A DNA stretch of 64,000 bases from Archegozetes longisetosus (lineage: Eukaryota > Arthropoda > Arachnida > Sarcoptiformes > Trhypochthoniidae): contig JAEMBT020000006.1 in NCBI GenBank assembly GCA_018873245.2, forward strand, positions 2,483,855 through 2,547,854, written 5' to 3'. Position 1 is the first letter of the stretch. Each line of letters begins with the position of its first letter. Below, one piece after another: positions 63,553-64,000 of the stretch. The position numbers and the translations under genes were made by a program. The notes under the pieces are model-generated. The model had not been told where the DNA came from, did no database searches, and was given only the letters and a program-made list of their open reading frames with translations.

Positions 63553-64000
63553 ATGTTTTCATTATTGTCGGATGGTTTGACTTCTATTGTGTCGAGTGCG
63601 GCAAAAGTATTTACTGATGACGTGAGTGATGTCACGAAAAATATTGTTGGAGATATCAAAGTAAATCCAGGTATCATTGGTACTATACCATCGATAGGAG
63701 GTTGCACAAGACCAACACCACGTCCACGGGATATCCTTTCCAACCCTCCCTGCTTTCCTACCGATCAATTCCCATCTACTTCTATCAGTGGCGCCTCAGA
63801 AATTGGCAAACTGATGTTCGATAAATCGATAAAACCCTGGAAACTGTCCAAAATCAAACCGGTACTGCAATTTTATCGTATATATAAAGGAAATGTAAAA
63901 AATTCAAACTGGAATATGAAGAAACCACAGAGTCCTCGTGGCAAGAGCAAGTGCCTAAAAAATTTTTGAAATTGGCCAGGTTATTCTTTATTGCACATGG
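63553..64000 (+). CDS. Unrecognised gene, 5' part, runs off the right edge
   Basis: ATG at 63553, in a stretch noticeably richer in GC than its surroundings. The first part is polar/amphipathic (SLLSDGLTSIVSSAAKVFTD), then Pro-rich with two cysteines (CTRPTPRPRD, NPPCFPTD), then basic and hydrophobic. There is no signal peptide or known domain. The frame continues to a stop at 63969. A second open stretch in another frame (about 63900-64000, with WQEQVPKKFLKLARLFFIAH) also looks coding. An intron at 63878-63930 (GTATAT donor, CACAG acceptor, phase 1, 53 nt) would join the two in frame, and the gene would then continue beyond the window. The CAG just before the ATG could itself be a splice acceptor, so an upstream exon is possible. 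Alternatively the frame change is a mutation in a pseudogene or transposon gene. Function unknown. Confidence 0.55.

Noticed and set aside
63453-63768. Minus-strand frames of 96 and 68 codons at the right edge
   Set aside because: They overlap the plus-strand gene at 63553, whose codon pattern and composition look better. No minus-strand splice signals support them.

Overview
This window is nuclear DNA of an AT-rich animal (about 30% GC by eye), almost certainly an arthropod. Genes are sparse and split by GT-AG introns, intergenic distances are long, and DNA transposons, foldback elements and a Penelope-like remnant are present. Two genes encode precursors of the agatoxin-like peptide (ALP) type known from insects, spiders, mites and crustaceans. 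One gene is a clear ITFG2 orthologue, a KICSTOR subunit that I recall as missing from Drosophila. Together these favour a non-dipteran arthropod. A chelicerate such as a mite is plausible, but the sequence does not prove it.

Layout. At the left edge, on the minus strand, lies the 5' coding exon of a probable N-myristoylated BORC subunit (BORCS5-like, 1-438). A long gene-poor stretch follows. ALP gene 1 is on the minus strand (11728-13491, four coding exons). Between 13.5 and 32.1 kb I see only mobile-element relics: a pogo/Tigger-like MITE (17692-17865) and a 490-bp element with perfect 25-bp inverted ends and a 9-bp target duplication (28653-29142). ALP gene 2 is on the plus strand (32129-33414, five coding exons), so the two paralogues point away from each other. 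The interval 33.4-46.5 kb appears empty of recognisable genes. Three plus-strand genes then follow: a single-exon protein with a PH/EVH1-like domain (46480-47400), a secreted leucine-rich-repeat protein (48540-50831, three exons) and ITFG2 (52507-54611, five exons).

From 54.98 kb the window becomes a transposon cluster. A terminal-inverted-repeat element (54983-57409) carries a 959-bp foldback Tc1/mariner-type MITE inside its left inverted repeat. It also contains a 5'-truncated Penelope-like GIY-YIG fragment with a 95-bp inverted duplication. Next come a 645-bp Foldback/MULE-like element with 15-bp tandem repeats in both ends and a 9-bp target duplication (57483-58127), and a nearly intact IR/DR-type Tc1 transposon (58550-60095) whose DD34E transposase is broken by a one-base deletion. 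A diverged inverted-repeat pair spans 60.66-62.64 kb. The last 450 bases hold the start of an unrecognised gene running off the right edge.

There is no operon logic. The most interesting system is the divergent pair of agatoxin-like peptide precursors. Each ends in a tiny terminal exon encoding the Trp-Gly amidation signal, and their intron positions differ although the mature peptides share the same cysteine framework. All splice models were built by hand from reading frame, GT-AG signals and family resemblance. No transcript or database search supports them here.
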